Source of the DNA: Wuchereria bancrofti
Lineage: Eukaryota; Nematoda; Chromadorea; Rhabditida; Onchocercidae
Direction of reading: 5' to 3'
Assembly (NCBI GenBank): GCA_005281725.1
Contig: SSBO01000005.1
Location: 620,001 to 684,000, forward strand
DNA: 64,000 nt
Shown here in pieces: positions 34,401-49,400 of the stretch. A program made the translations under genes and the position numbers. The notes beneath the pieces were generated by a model. The model searched no databases. It saw only the letters and a list, made by a program, of their open reading frames with translations, and was not told where the DNA came from. Numbering within the stretch: the first letter of the stretch is position 1; every line of letters begins with the position of its first letter.

Positions 34401-37400
34401 CTGAATGATTTCGATGATCTGAACAAGTTTATATCTAACTTCTCAAAATTTAATCTAAACATAATGTAAATGATTAAAAATTTAAGAATTGCTTCTTAGT
34501 ACCAATAGAAATAATTAATGGAAGATGTCAACGTCTATATTTTTTTTAAAAACAATTTTTTATTTTAGTTTACGTGGCTAAATTGACTTCTCCAATCTCA
34601 CTGTACATTACTACGAAATTGTAACTGTCTTTTAACACATAATAATTCTATCCTCAATCAAGTTTACCTTTGGATCTTGAAGTTTACGGATAATCACTGC
34701 TTTGATAAGTGGGAATGCTACTGCCTGCTTCTGATTATCAATAATATCAGTCTCAACATAGGTTAGCAGTAATTGCAAACGTTTCGATGTAAGCACAAGA
34801 GAAGGTGCATCCTTTATTACTTGTGTAATAGCCTTCAAAAATTGTTCCAAAATTCAGGAAATTTCGAAAAAAAATTAAGGAGCTTTACGACAAAAAAAAA
34901 CTTTAAATCTACTTTCGAGGTTATTAGAGAAAGAGAAAAGTGATAGAAATTAAAAAGTCTGTTAATCTTTAAATAAAGAGAAACCAAATGTTGCATGAAT
35001 CAAAAATGTTGAGAAAAAGAAATCTACCTTAAACACTAGCTGAGAAACTTCCGCAGATTTTCGGACATACTCTTGGGTATTGCCAGTTGCACTCGAAGTT
35101 GTGTAATCAGCTAGCAGGATGAATAAACGGTTCAGGAACTGAGTCATAATCGACCGCAGTGAAGGAAGAGGGAATCTCAGCAATATCAGGAAGCAACGCA
35201 GAGAATTAACAAGGATCTAAATTAGTTGAAGATAAGAATTATATTAATATAATTTTATAACTTTGAATGATTACAGCAAAAGAAGAATTTTATCTTCACA
35301 GTATTTCAACTACAATGCATCAAATCTAACTCCATATATTATTCTACATTTAATAATTAGTTCAAAATGTCTCAATAATCCTTTGAGCCGGCTAAAACAG
35401 GAGAAGTCATGAGTAAAAGCAACGAAGAACACAAAATACAGAAATCAGTGTTGTCGGGATCATCCGCCAAATACTAATGAATTCATAATAAGCTTTTAAC
35501 ATCCTTACCTTATCATATTTTAGAGTTAGACATTTTAAAATAATATCGACAAATGGATCTAATCGTGCAATGTCGTCCTTGGATTCCACATCAAAAGTTT
35601 TCTTTTTCAATATCAAATACAGCTCAGAGAGGCCAAATTCAACAAAAATATGCATTCTACTCTTTGTGGCCACTTTAACAACCATTCCTACACTGAAATT
35701 ACCCAAATATGCCATTCGCAACAGGCAACAATATCGCATTAAGGAGGACATTACAACAGCATAGTACACTACAGTCGTAAAATTATCTCAAATTTCGACT
35801 AAGAATTAATTACAAGTGCTTTTTATTCTTTGAAGAATTTGGGTAATTTCACACTTGATCTTTTCCTCCCTATTATCTCCACTGATGTTTTTAATGTCTT
35901 CAATACTATAAGGATAATAATCAACTTTTAAGTATTTTTATGGAAAAAATTGACAAAATCTACCCGAAAATGGATTTATTTTCTCTAATATGAGAATTTT
36001 ACAACTTCTGCTCCAGATTAATACCAAATGCAAAGTTGATTCTCGAATTTTGAAAATGTTCCCAAGTATAAAAATAAATTACCGATTGGGTTCATTTTCC
36101 AATACCAAACAACTTTCTGGACGTTTCCCTTCCTTTGCTTGTTTTGCATCCAGTTGAACACTGGTTCTGTTCTCCAGATTTTCTATTATTTGATCATTTA
36201 AAAGTTGATATGCAAATATCAACGCAACTCCAGGTTCAATTCCTTCATTGACCGATATTCCCAATGAATACTGCCGCAATAAACGACTTACCTTTCGCAC
36301 AGTTTTTGCGTCTGGTGCAGATTCTATGATCTGAAATATGAGCATAGAATTGAACAACGAAAAGGATACGAACATACACATTTGCCGTTCAAGAAAGAAA
36401 TAAGAAAATGTCATGATTCCCATCTTTTTATACCAAAAAAGCGGAAGAGATTAATACATCAGATTACAGTACTGCAAATACCGATGCTTTTTATAAATAA
36501 AAATAACATTTTAGACTTTCAAAATCTAGTAGGAAAACCTTTTTCAAGACTACTAGAGCACTGCCAAGACACTGAGAGCTTATATATCGACCAAGTAATC
36601 TATATGTCTCATATGCTCGCTGTATTTTCGCTTCCGGTACATTTTTGGTAATGCCAGATACAGTCTTTTCTTCAGCTGTATCGCCAAATAAATCCATGGT
36701 ACAAACCTAAGGTCAACTGATAGTTTATTCAAGTCCAAATTTTAGCTATAGCCGAAATTCAAATTCAATTTTGAGCACCCACAAAACTTTCCATATATTT
36801 CACTGCTTTAAAGAAATCCTATCAAAACGATAACTACCAAAGTATTGAAATGCTTACATCGATGATATCCATTAGACATGAGTCTAAGTCACCAGTACAA
36901 AGCTGCTCCTCCATAGCTGACAACAGCTTGTGCACATAGAAAATCATCACATGAAGCTAAAATGAGTATCTATTTCCTTCAATTAAATTAAAAGTTCATT
37001 TTGACTTTGAAAAATAATGTTTCATATTAGCAAGAATGTATATTGAATACTGGCTTCCCAATATCCAATACATATAAGTTTTTGTGGATCTTTAAGTCAA
37101 TATGGAAAGTAGGACAAGAGATGATCTGGTTCTAATAAATAGATAATGACATAATGCCAAGCAGTTTTGAGATAGCAAACATCAGCGCTTTAAGACACTT
37201 AATAATATGAAAGAGATGGATGAAGGAAATTATCGAAGCCACCAGAGTTGATACAGAAGGATACTAAAATATGATCTTATTCAAAATATCTACTGATGTA
37301 ACAGAAATAAGTATCACTAATATTAACAAAACAGTGGATCAAATATAAAAGACAACTACGATATAAACTACTGATACTACTAACAACACCCTATCAAGTC

Positions 37401-40400
37401 CTGAGTAAACATTTAACTAAACTGCTGACAAAAAAAGAAAAAAAATCACTCTATATTTAAATGACGGAGAGCTGTGGTGATAAAAGCTATACCTGATATC
37501 CTTTTTTCATGGTCTGCTTCATTTCTCGTATTATGAAACGAATGTATTTAGGACCCAAAATTTTAGCAATTTCGATAACAGTCTTACCCGCCGCTTCCCG
37601 TACACTAGTTGATCGTGACATCAACAAAGAGCAGACCTTGATTATCACACTATAAAAAGAATAAAATGTTTGAACCAAAGAAATGTAGAAAAAATTATTT
37701 CCTAATCAATTGCACTACACGCAAAACCAAAAATTTGTTTTAACACCAGGATTGATACAAATTAAATATGCAAATTACCCAGGCAAATTATAGTCCATAA
37801 TTTTTTGCGGCATTTTCTGAAGTAGCTTGATGGTAGCCAACGCAACAGGAGCCCTCTGTATGTCGTCATCCTCCTTATAATATTTACCGGACTGGGCTTT
37901 TCGATGAGATACTAAGTCCTACAAGAACCGACTCGTTTATTTGTTTAACAGTATGAGACAGGCACTACTAATTACTGGGTGCTATTTAAAATCATAATGA
38001 AAGCCTGCTTACTTTACTGGTGGCGCAGTCTTTCAGTCGTGGTATCAAATACCCGACAACCTTTTGATGTATTGATGAAGTGCTCTCTTTTAATGTATTA
38101 CCACCAGGGTTCACTTCAGTTGTGCCATCTTCAATCCTAGTTTCTGTCCAATCTTCAGGTCTATCATTTATTTCAGTCTCTAATTCGTTATTCGTTCTTC
38201 TCTTTTTTATAACAGATTCATGCTGCTCTCCTTCGGAAACATTAAAGTGAAAAGCGTCTACGAGAGCAACAATGATCCTGAAATCACACAACTCTTTGAC
38301 CGAAAAATGAGCATCACAATATTTACAGCAATAATGAAGTATCAACTGATGATGATCCTATCTATCTTGCATGCAATCTTTATTTTTAAGAAGATGTATT
38401 TGACTTGTCTTAAACAGGCATCATTACCTCAAAAGGTACAGATTTAACTCATGAAACAAACCACCGTTAGCATATGACCATTCAGATATCATTAGAAAAC
38501 GAAAGAACTTTGAAATTTGATGAATTGGAAGAGTATAAATAATCCGGGGTAACTTAACCTCTTCTAATTAGAGAAAGGGACCGACTGATAAAGTTATGGT
38601 TGTGATGAACATCAAACCAACAAGTAATCAATCAATTCCACAGAAATGTTACAAAACATTCAGTTAACATTACTTTTGCTGAAATTCAACTTGAAAATTT
38701 CAAATGGTTGGGAAATACAATGTGAAAAGCTCTTAACGATATTATAGTAGTAGTGCGAAACCTTGAAACATCGCTCGATAAGCAAAGACGAAAGGTTAAA
38801 AAGTGGACGCAAAAAGTTATGAAACAGTTTTTAATATGGATTCCACAAATTAAAAAAGAAAAAAACAAAAGACAATAAAATGAAAAAATATCGTAAAGCA
38901 AAATAAGACTGAATATTCCTTAAATGTCAAAATGTATCAAGTAACGTTTGTTACTGGAGTGATACCAACTCGGAAAGAGGAAGATAGTCTAGTCAATCTG
39001 GCCAATAATGATCAGGAAAGATATGTGTCAGAAACAAAAAACAATAAGTAAAGCCAATAAGACAACCAAAGTTATATATTAAACGTAGATTTTGAGAAAG
39101 AGCTTATGCTAAGGATATGAATAATTAATTGACAGAGGAACTAAGTGAAACCGTTGTGGCAAAATGAAACTGAAGTAATTCTATGTGTTTCACTTCTAGT
39201 CCTTATCTAAGAAGCAAAAATCAGCCAGATTTTTACATTAATCGGTCTACTAAAACTTAACTATGCCACAATTTTAAAAGTTATGATTAGTTGAAAAGTA
39301 AAAAAAGAGAAAAATTCGAGAGTTCCAGTCAACTTTAAAAGCCGATTACTTATGACCAAATAAACTTATAATTATAATTAAATTTGAATCCAAAATTTCC
39401 TAAAAAAGGAAACAAATAATCGATAATATACCCTCATATTTTTAATAATATACCCTATTTCTTTCGCAAAATAAAAACATCAATTCAGAGTTAAATTAAA
39501 GGTCATCATTCAAAAAAGGAATTTAAAGCTCACCTTATAATTGCTTTGTGATTAACATTAACACTGTCTTTTTTCAAACGCTTCATATAGAAATCCAACA
39601 TTGGAAAGTATCTGAAACATTAACATCGTTTATTAGCGGAATCAATATATTCTCATGGATGTACCAAAACTTTCACAAGTTGTACGAATTATGGGTTGAA
39701 AAGTTTTCATGTTTGTTTATTCGTCAATAATGCTACCTCATTATTCCGAAAGCTTATAAACTAACAAAAGTGAAGTTTCTAAAATAATGAAAATAAAGAA
39801 CTACAGGCAATAACGATAATTACAAAGTTCTCTTAACTTACTTTTTCCACGGCGCGCCACGCATTATTTGCGTAAAAAGTGCTAGAGCAGCATCGCTAAG
39901 GGCCGATGTACTACTAGATAAATTCACCATGTAAGGTTGCAAAAAGGGCAGCAGGAAACGAAGCAGTACTCCGTTTGGAATACGGATCTATAATGTAATG
40001 CAAGTTTTTTTAGGCACAAGTGATGCTGTGTAAAATTACTACACAAAAATGAAATTTCTAGATTTTGTGCAAAATGGATTATAAAAAACAAATACTAACT
40101 TTCTCCGACTGCAAACTTTGAGCAAGTTTGTAAAATGCACGTTGTCGCCTATGAATTTGCATGTGAGTAACGTTCTCGAAGAAGTCTAAATCAACTTCTG
40201 CAGTATTCCTAAGTGATTCAAGATGACGAAGATGTTTGTGTGTCGGGAAATATACAACCATCGAAACCAACAGATTAGTAAAATCATGGCGTATTACCTA
40301 AAATTTTAACAGATTTGTCTCTACTAATCATTTATACAGCTCGTTACGCATAAGTACAAAGTGAAGCTTTCCTCTTCAGAGTTTCGACAGAGTTTAGATC

Positions 40401-43400
40401 AAATATCAATAAGAAAAAAAATTAGAGAATACCTCTTTTGGATCATGTAAGCCCTTTACAATAAGAGGTAACATATGAGAATCAACTCCATTTTGTTTCT
40501 CACGCTCATTTATATTACATCTTCCAAAGTATTCGATTATACTGTGAAAATTTTTGGTTGCAGCTGAACGCAATGAAATATCATTCATCTGCATCAAATA
40601 AAAAAACATGAATCAACTCCTCGACAAATAGAATTCCTTTTTAAAAATTCTTCGTAAAAAATGAGATAAACCATGATGTTTTTGCGTTAAATTCTTAACT
40701 TTGCACAGCTACAAAACGTCTCCTTAAAAAATCATAAGTACCTGAACAATAACATAATAATCGTTATGCAATATCAGATAGAGTAATATTGGTTCAATTA
40801 TTTCGTCTGTTGTTAAAGCCTGGAAATTTCGAACAAAAAAGCTTCTAATCACTTTGGACAGTCTTGCACTGAGAAATAACGGTCAGAATTGAAAACAATT
40901 TCATGTAAAAGAGAGGACACAAACCTTAAGGAGATTTAGATAAGCGCAGTGTCGTTTATCATAATCCGGCTCGTCAATTCGTCTTCCATCCCATGCATCT
41001 AAACTTACCACATAGCTCAATAATTCCGCTTTCCTTTTATCGTTTTCCATCAATTTCATTACTACAGCTTGTTCAATTTTTTGCAGAATTTCACGATGCG
41101 AACGCTCCTTTAATAAAGACTGCACATTTGTCAAATTCCTGAAAATTTTTCCTATTTGCGGGAATTTCGTCATTGATAAAGTTCCATGTTCAATATTATG
41201 ATATTATATATCATAGTTGTACAGTCCATAATACATGACCAAGTACAGAAATTCTTTACGATGCAGATAGCTCAATGTTTAGCGGTATCTTTTAGATATT
41301 TATACACAGGTCTTGTAATGGATGTCGAACATTGTTTATTTTTATTTTTTAAATAGAAATCCAATGTTATGAATGTTCCGTACTAGAAATTATTAGCTTC
41401 ACGCAAATTTAGAAGCTAATCATCTGTCTGAAAACTGCAATTTACAAAAAAGTTGTAGCCGAAGTTTTGGACAATTACTTCAAAAACTGAGTCGGATCAG
41501 TTGCTACTGTAACCATCCGTAAAACAGTTAGAAGCGAAGATTGAACAGCATCATCGGAACGTACAATTCCTGATTCCAAAAATGTTAGTAAAATTGAAAC
41601 ATATCGTCTAATCATTTCTTCATCCCGGATGAACTCACTTATTCTAAAATATTGAGCATAGTTTAGAAACTATAAATCTTTCATAGTTGTTATTTCAAAT
41701 CCCTGTGCACCTTCTGAATAGTTTACATTTGAAAAGGATTAATGAAAAAGACCATACGCTTTCAAAAATAGTCTAAATGAGAAGAAAGGCTGCCGACCTG
41801 TTCAAAATTTCCAAATGTTTCGTATTGAGTTTACGACTTTCACCTTGTAAAGGTAAGGAGTCAAAAATAAATACTAAAAGTTTCGGCAATTCCGAAAGAA
41901 CCATAGAGGTTCCACTATTTAAACCTGAAACAGCACTGCATGAAACGTCAAAGAGTAGCAAAGAATATGACACTGCACAGTACAGGCAATAGGACAAATG
42001 TAGAAAACAATAAACACAAATCTGAATTTATAGAATCGTTTTTGAGGCATCAATTCTGAAGCTAGATTTAGCAGAGAACATCATTCATTACTATGAACAG
42101 AAGAAATTTTAGCTCGAAATATACACGATGCTATATAATATGGCAAATAAGACTTGATATCATTCTAAATAATGATATAAATGACCACAAAGCAAATTGG
42201 AAACTTGATGTCCATGGTGGAATAGACGGAAGTAAATTTCACTTACCAGGGATTTCCGGAAGTTCAGTTAGGTTAATATCTACCACTGGACCAGACATAA
42301 CCTCGTCTGCCAAAGTAAGTAAACTGAGCAAACCATCAATGATTTTCTCTTTCATCAACTTGCTAACACTTTTCGATGCGAGCATGCTGCATACGATTGA
42401 AAGCACTGAGTGTGACACCGTACCGCTGGTTGATGGAATTTGGAGACGTAAGAGATAGAACAGTCTGGAAAGTGTCACATTTTTAAGCTTTCAACAATCA
42501 GTTACTAAAGTGGATTCAGAGAATTAAGCGCATCTTACTGGAAACTGTAAGGTGGTAATTCAATCTATATAAAAAAAAAGGTTGTTTCGAGACAAAAATC
42601 AAATAATATTTACTTCGGAATCGATGTCCATGAAAGAAATAGTCGCAGAAGATTAAACGGAACCTCTGGAGAACCATCATCATGATACATGCATTGTGGT
42701 GCAACAATGTACATCAAAAACACATTGATCTCATCAGCTTCAAGCATGCGATTTTGACATACATGGAAGACCTAAAGTTACGAGACAGATTTTAAATTAT
42801 AAAATCTAACAAGCTACTCACAACTTTCAATATCGATTACTAGATTTTGGAAAAATTAATGTAACAAGACAGGCAATTAACAACCGAGATATAAGAACCA
42901 AACTAACTTCTTTGAAAGCACTACAGGCGAGTCGACGCAATTCCCTCAGTCGCTTGACGAGATACGGCTGAACCAGAACCAAATTCTCCATTGCCAAACG
43001 AGAAAGCAGGGCTGCAGCCAAGCAAACCCGAAACAATAACTGTTTTTGGGCATTTGTCAGCACTGGTGAAAGTACGGTTGCTATCAGTGAGATACTACGA
43101 AAGGACCTGAAATCGGAAATGTGTTAAGAAATTCGAACCTGTTGCATGCTTTGCGAGGGAATCGAACCTATTGCTTTCTTTTACAGAACTGTAATCTATA
43201 CTTCAGCAGAACTATATTTTTTGTTAGCTGACTTTTATCCAGACAACAAGAATTTGATTATTGTTAGAAATTCATTTACACATCTAATTCGGATTTAGGA
43301 GACAGAAACTCATTCCGTCTACTTACTTAATCTCGTGATGTCTTCATTCACTCGTCAGTATTAATTAAATATGTATGTAAATATGTATGTAAAATATGTA

Positions 43401-46400
43401 TCCAAACAGTTACGGCCGATTTTAATTAAATTACAAGAATAGTGCTCCTTCCTGAATCTCATTCAGCCCCAATGAAAAAGACGGTTTTCGAAAAAAAAAG
43501 AAGACAACTGCACATCAAAGTTGAAGCAATTTTAACTTCTGAAGAACTTTAGTTTCAAAACAGCACTGTCAAAAACAACTACAAATGAACCAAACCCTGA
43601 ACTTATCACTACATTCCCAACAATTCATTATAATCTCTAATAATTAATCATCTCAAAGTATAAATATGACATGATAATAAAAAGACAGTTGCATGATCGA
43701 ACTTCCAACCACATAGTAACCTATTCCTTTGTTACCATTTAAATTGCAAATTACTGAAAAGCTATTCCCCAACGATTTACTCATATCAATGTTTTTTGAA
43801 AAACATGTTGTTACTCAAAAAGAAAAAGATTCAATAGCTGCTTTGAAGCAAATTTTTAGAAATACAAACTTCAAATTGATTTCCTTCAGCAACCATTCAT
43901 GTTGATACAAAAAATATAAAATAAGACTTTTGTGAAGTGATTCATAAAACAACAGGAAAACGGAATGAAGTAAGCAAAGATTACTACTGCTCATCAAAGC
44001 TACTGTTTCGTGCTCACAACAGCTTTTTCTGCTATCGAATTCGCGGGTGGATTTAGTGCACTCAATACACACACATACATACACACACACATACATACAC
44101 ACACATACATACATACACACACTCTTAAGAATAATGTCGGCTATGCATTGACATCTTACTGGGAAGCGTGAAAAGCGGTGATTTTCAAGACAAAAAGATA
44201 AAAATTTTTTAAATAATTTCACTCATACCTATTCTAAATCGGTATTTTTCAATCCCCAAAAATTTAAGTAATTTAGAGCAAACTAAAACAGCTGCTTTTT
44301 TTGTTCCAAAATTATGGAATGAAGATATCTTTAGAATCATAAATTGCACCAACCCATTAAATTGTGATTCGGAAGATTGCGAATACAGAGAGGATATATC
44401 TACTGGACTCATTCATTCTTTGACGACAAGTGAATGTATCCGATATCAAAAGGAAGGAAACTATTTGTGTGAAAACCAATCACCTACAGCTTCTATTAGA
44501 AAAAAAAACTTTTTCCCAAGCAAAAGTTTGAAATCTTCATATTTCTCCGTTTCTAATAAAAAAAGCAAAGAACTGATTCAAAATGAAAACTCAACTGATT
44601 CCTTACAGTTTTTTTTCACAGGTTCACATGAAATCGAGAATGAAAACACTTGCCTTGAACAGATCTCAAATGCAAAGATCAGACTGATATCAAATTCTTA
44701 TCTAAGTCTTTGGGCTAAATTATCAGTGAATAACGATGGGCAAGTGAACACAATAAGTATCTTAAGATGATCATTCATATACGTTTTTTTTCAGAAAGAA
44801 AATTATGTGTTACAGCGAATAAATCATCTTGCAACAGATAGGTCATAAAGTAGAAGTTCAAATCTATAAGAGAATTACGAAAATCACTCGCTATTACTTA
44901 CTTATTAATTATTACGACTGTCTTTTTTTCTTTTAATGTTCAAAGCATTGGCTCTCAGAAAACACCTCTAGAAGACAGTGAGGTTAAGAAAATACTTAAG
45001 CATAATGTTATTGAAGTTGTATAGTACAGCGGACATATATGTATACAATATATATATATATATACATACACACATACATACATACACATACACACACATA
45101 CATACACACACATATAGCAACACAACTGTTCATTTCACTTCGATCAGCAAAACTGCTCTGTGGCATAAGGGAGGGCCAAAGAGAGAGGAGTTCGAATTAC
45201 AACTGCAACAACCATCGACTACGTTATCAAATCACACCAACTTTATCAAATTACTCCTTTTACTGTACTGTAACGTTTCACCACTTAATCCTTGCTATCA
45301 GCCCGCTATAAGTTCAATAAACTAAGTCATTGCTACGCTTCACTGAATACCTATTAGGACGATTACAATTTATTGACTTTTCTAGGCATTTTATTTTTCG
45401 ATTCTATTTTTGGCTTGCTCGAAACTATCCTAATGATGAGGTTTGGCCATCAATAGGATAACACTCAGCACCCAACTATTCGATTTGTGTTATTACAATG
45501 CGTTTTTTATTTTTCGTGATGTCTCATTTACCAGCTTTTTTTGGTTTGTCACAAACCTAATATTTTCCAATTTATCTTTAGCTGAAACTAATGCATTTCA
45601 GATTTTGGAGTTAAAACATTATATACAAAAAAACTAATGGGTTGAGCTGATAAGAAACTAAGCACAATTCACATCCCATCTAAAAGAGGATGATCAATCA
45701 TGCCTGTAGGTTTATTGGTTTTACGAGAACCCAGAAAGAATCCAGTATGCCGCCTATCTCTATTCAGTATTATCATCGCTGCACGAATTGTCTTCGTACA
45801 ATCATCAGGAATTTTTACCAAACAAGAATGCTTGTAAATTTTATCTGTAGAATGCCTTATTTTTTTCTTCACTCAAAATCTAAATTTACTACTACTATAG
45901 AGCAATTTAGCAACAGCTATTGTGTAAGAAAAATTCACAATTTTATTATCTCTAGACTGTAATGGTGTTCCCTTACTACATTCAACTTACCTAACTTTTC
46001 CTTAATTATCACATATAATTTCTTTAATATTCTCATTTCTTTTTGTCTCAGTCAAGTGCTGTAAATGAAAGAGATCGAGTTAGTTAATCATAAAATATTT
46101 GCAGATTTGACCCAACGCCACACTCCAAATGGAAAGCATGCAATTGCGAAAATTTTGATGGTGAAGGTAACATCCACGTAAAATGTAGCCGTCAACCATG
46201 GACAATCATACCAACCATTCCATATGATAACCGATCACTTTTCTCTCATAATGTTAATCTAATTTCCAACTTCCATCATCACTTCTTTATAGCACCTGAC
46301 TAAGACAAAAATGAAATAGTAAACAAATGACGTGCTCATTTCAGGATACGGTTTACAACATTGTTGCACTGTCAGTTATGCATAGTAGTGTGACGTTTAT

Positions 46401-49400
46401 CAATCAGGATGCACTAAAACATCACAACATTCAAATTCTCGATTTCACCAATAATCACATCGAAGCAGTCAACGTTAACGCATTTCGCGGTCTTGAGGTC
46501 GAATAGTTCATCGTTTACTTTGTTTAGCATTTGACAAAAGACTAAACCAAAAAATTCTTTAATCCTAACATCACAAAAGAATGCTTGCGGTTTCAGTGAA
46601 TGTCAGAAATTGACTAATTCAAGGATAGTGACAAGACCTTTTCATCGTTTTTTTTCTTCCAGAACAAACTTTATCAGTTAACGTTGAATCAGAATAGCCT
46701 AACGTCAATACCATCTTCGGCGATGACCTACCTTTACCAGCTGCGATATCTACACTTGGTTCATAATATGATATCCGAAATTAAATCAGATACATTCGAT
46801 GAAACTCAACTCAAAAATCTTCATTACTTACACCTCGACTATAATCAGGTTACCAAGACTGTTTCAATCCTGCTATCGATGTGCACTCAAGTGACTGATC
46901 CACCTTTTTTTTCAGAATTTCGAAATATTAAAAGAACTACCCGTCAAATATTGAAAAACGTTCCTTACAGATAAGTATGCTACCGAAAAACTCGCTTTTA
47001 CGACTGCCACTGCAAGTGCTGACGCTTTCAAATAATCGGATCATTGAGATTGAAAAAGTAGCACTACCAACGACAATTTGGTTCTTGGACTTGAAAAGCA
47101 ATCTCATTCCCGAGGTACCTACTACCCATCATGTTTTTACAAAGATCACAAATCATACTTAAAAACTCCAAAAAACAATAAATTTTTGAAAATTTGTGGT
47201 TTACGATCTTAATTAAATAATATTTGGACAAAAATTTAGAGGTTTCACAAACTTGTAGAAAATTTTAGACTCGCTTTTCGATGATAAAAACTGGTTTCTC
47301 AGAAAATATAAAATTTCATTACAAGATGCTCAAATTTCTAAATACTTTGAGAACAAGGGGAACTTTCATATCTCTCATCTGAAAAATTCCTCGTGCGTTT
47401 GGGAGAATGAGGAAGTGTGGCATACAAATTGTACTTACTTTAAGTAAAGAAGCAACAGGATGTGATAATGGCAATAGTTATGACAATAAAATTTCAAAGG
47501 AAGCAAGAAACAGAAATTTGAAGCGACAAATTTAAGAAGCCTATAATAGATGGATAAAAGGATTTGGAATGTTGATTTCAGTTGTTGCAAAGATCCAGAA
47601 ATTTCAGTCTCTTATGACTTGCAAAGAATTTTGTAGTTTGCGGGCTCACATTCACAATATCAGCAACAAATTACTTCCAACTATTTCTCAAATACTAGAC
47701 TGAGATGCTGCTATCAACTAAATTTCAAACATGCGAAACAACGTGCTATATAATGGCGTGATACTTTTTAATATACAACCATATTAAATAGCAATGAGCG
47801 ATATACCATTGCGACATCAATGATAGTTATATGAAATAGCAAATGACAAAAAGAGGTGTAATAATGCAAAATGCGCCAATCATAGATTCCAAAATTTTCA
47901 GATACCATACCTTGCGCTACGAGAGTTGAAACAACTACGCACTTTAGACTTGGAAAGTAATAATATCACTGAAGTGACTAACAACCCCGAAGTGAAATTT
48001 ATTTCGGAAATAGATCTAAAACTAAGCAATAACCGAATCAGACATATTAAAGACAACGCTTTTGATAGCTTTCAGAAGTTTGGTCGATTAGATTTAAGCT
48101 ATAATCAGGTAAATCTTCATATTATAATTTCAGAAATCAATCTAGAAATAGATAAGAGGTTAAGTCTAATGGTAAGATAGCACTCTTTAACATAAAACGT
48201 TCGTAAATGAAGCAATGCACCGGTTCAATTAACCCTCACTGGATTACTGGACAGCCAGAAAGAAGACTTAAACCAGAGATCCAGAAAGTTACTTCTAACT
48301 TTTAGATTTCAACAATATCCGGAGCTGCCTTTAATTCAATCAGTCAAATACGACAAATCGACTTAAGCTATAACAGAATAGTACGCATACCAGCGGATGC
48401 ATTCAAAAATATGGCCAAATCATTGAAATGGATAAATTTAGAAGAGAATCAATTCCATCAACTACCAAATGCTTTGCAGCCGTTACGGACACTGGAGATT
48501 CTAAATATGAATGGCAATAAACTGACTGCGTGAGTTAACTTTCTTTCTCGAATACCTACGGAGTGAAAAGCAAAGAATAAATTTCGCCTAATGAAAAAAC
48601 TGAAATTAAATTTAGCTCCGCCTCACAAGCGACACAGTAACTTAACAGAAATCAATAATCTTTTATAAATCAGTATGTTGTGGAATCTGACTACATAACC
48701 GGCTACACTTCTTTGATGGAATCTTAAATCAGCCCAATTTCATTACATTAACTCAAATTACTAAAAGCTACCATCATTACTTTAAGAATTATGAGTCATC
48801 ATTTACAGACTGGATACCAACACCATTAATAACGTGAAACCAGTTTTAACCGAGCTTCTCCTAGCATTTAATCGGTTAACCGAGATACCAAGCCAAGTAC
48901 TAAATGGGATGAGTCGATTACGACATCTGGATTTGTCAAAGAATAGGATTCGATACGTGCAACGCTTAGCTTTCGGAAAATTTGATGGTACTGGAACAAA
49001 TTTACTAAAGTTGAATCTGGCTGGAAACTTAATCGAAAATATTACTGATTCTGGTGCTTTTCTCTACATGAGTTCACTCGCATACTTAGATTTGTCGCAC
49101 AACCGCATCAACTACCTTAATGATAACGCCTTTGAACGACTCGAAGGTGTCGAGTCCCTTTTTCTACAGGTAATTGCTAGTAGAATCAGTATACAGTAAG
49201 TATTATCTATTTCTTTTATATTAAAAAGTATATCTCTTCATTTGCAAAAAATATGCTCCATTTCAGAGCAATCAACTCAGTCAGTTCCCCATTACTGCCC
49301 TTGGTAACATGAAACGTTTACGTTACCTACTTTTGGATGATAATCCGATACGGGTTCTACCAGACTACGTCCTAAAAACTCTCCGACATCTACAACGGTT

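Noticed and set aside
41777..41992. Plus-strand frame inside UTP20
   Set aside because: It lies opposite UTP20 sequence and has no coding features of its own; treated as an antisense shadow.
43815..44222. 135-codon minus-strand frame with a Cys/Val/Tyr repeat
   Set aside because: The repeated residues are the translated CATA microsatellite; flanks show no UTP20 similarity.
46917..46943. Tiny possible LRR exon (NFEILKELP) after a TTTTTCAG acceptor
   Set aside because: Joining 46848 directly to 46971 gives an exact LRR repeat spacing and consistent phase, so the extra exon is unnecessary.
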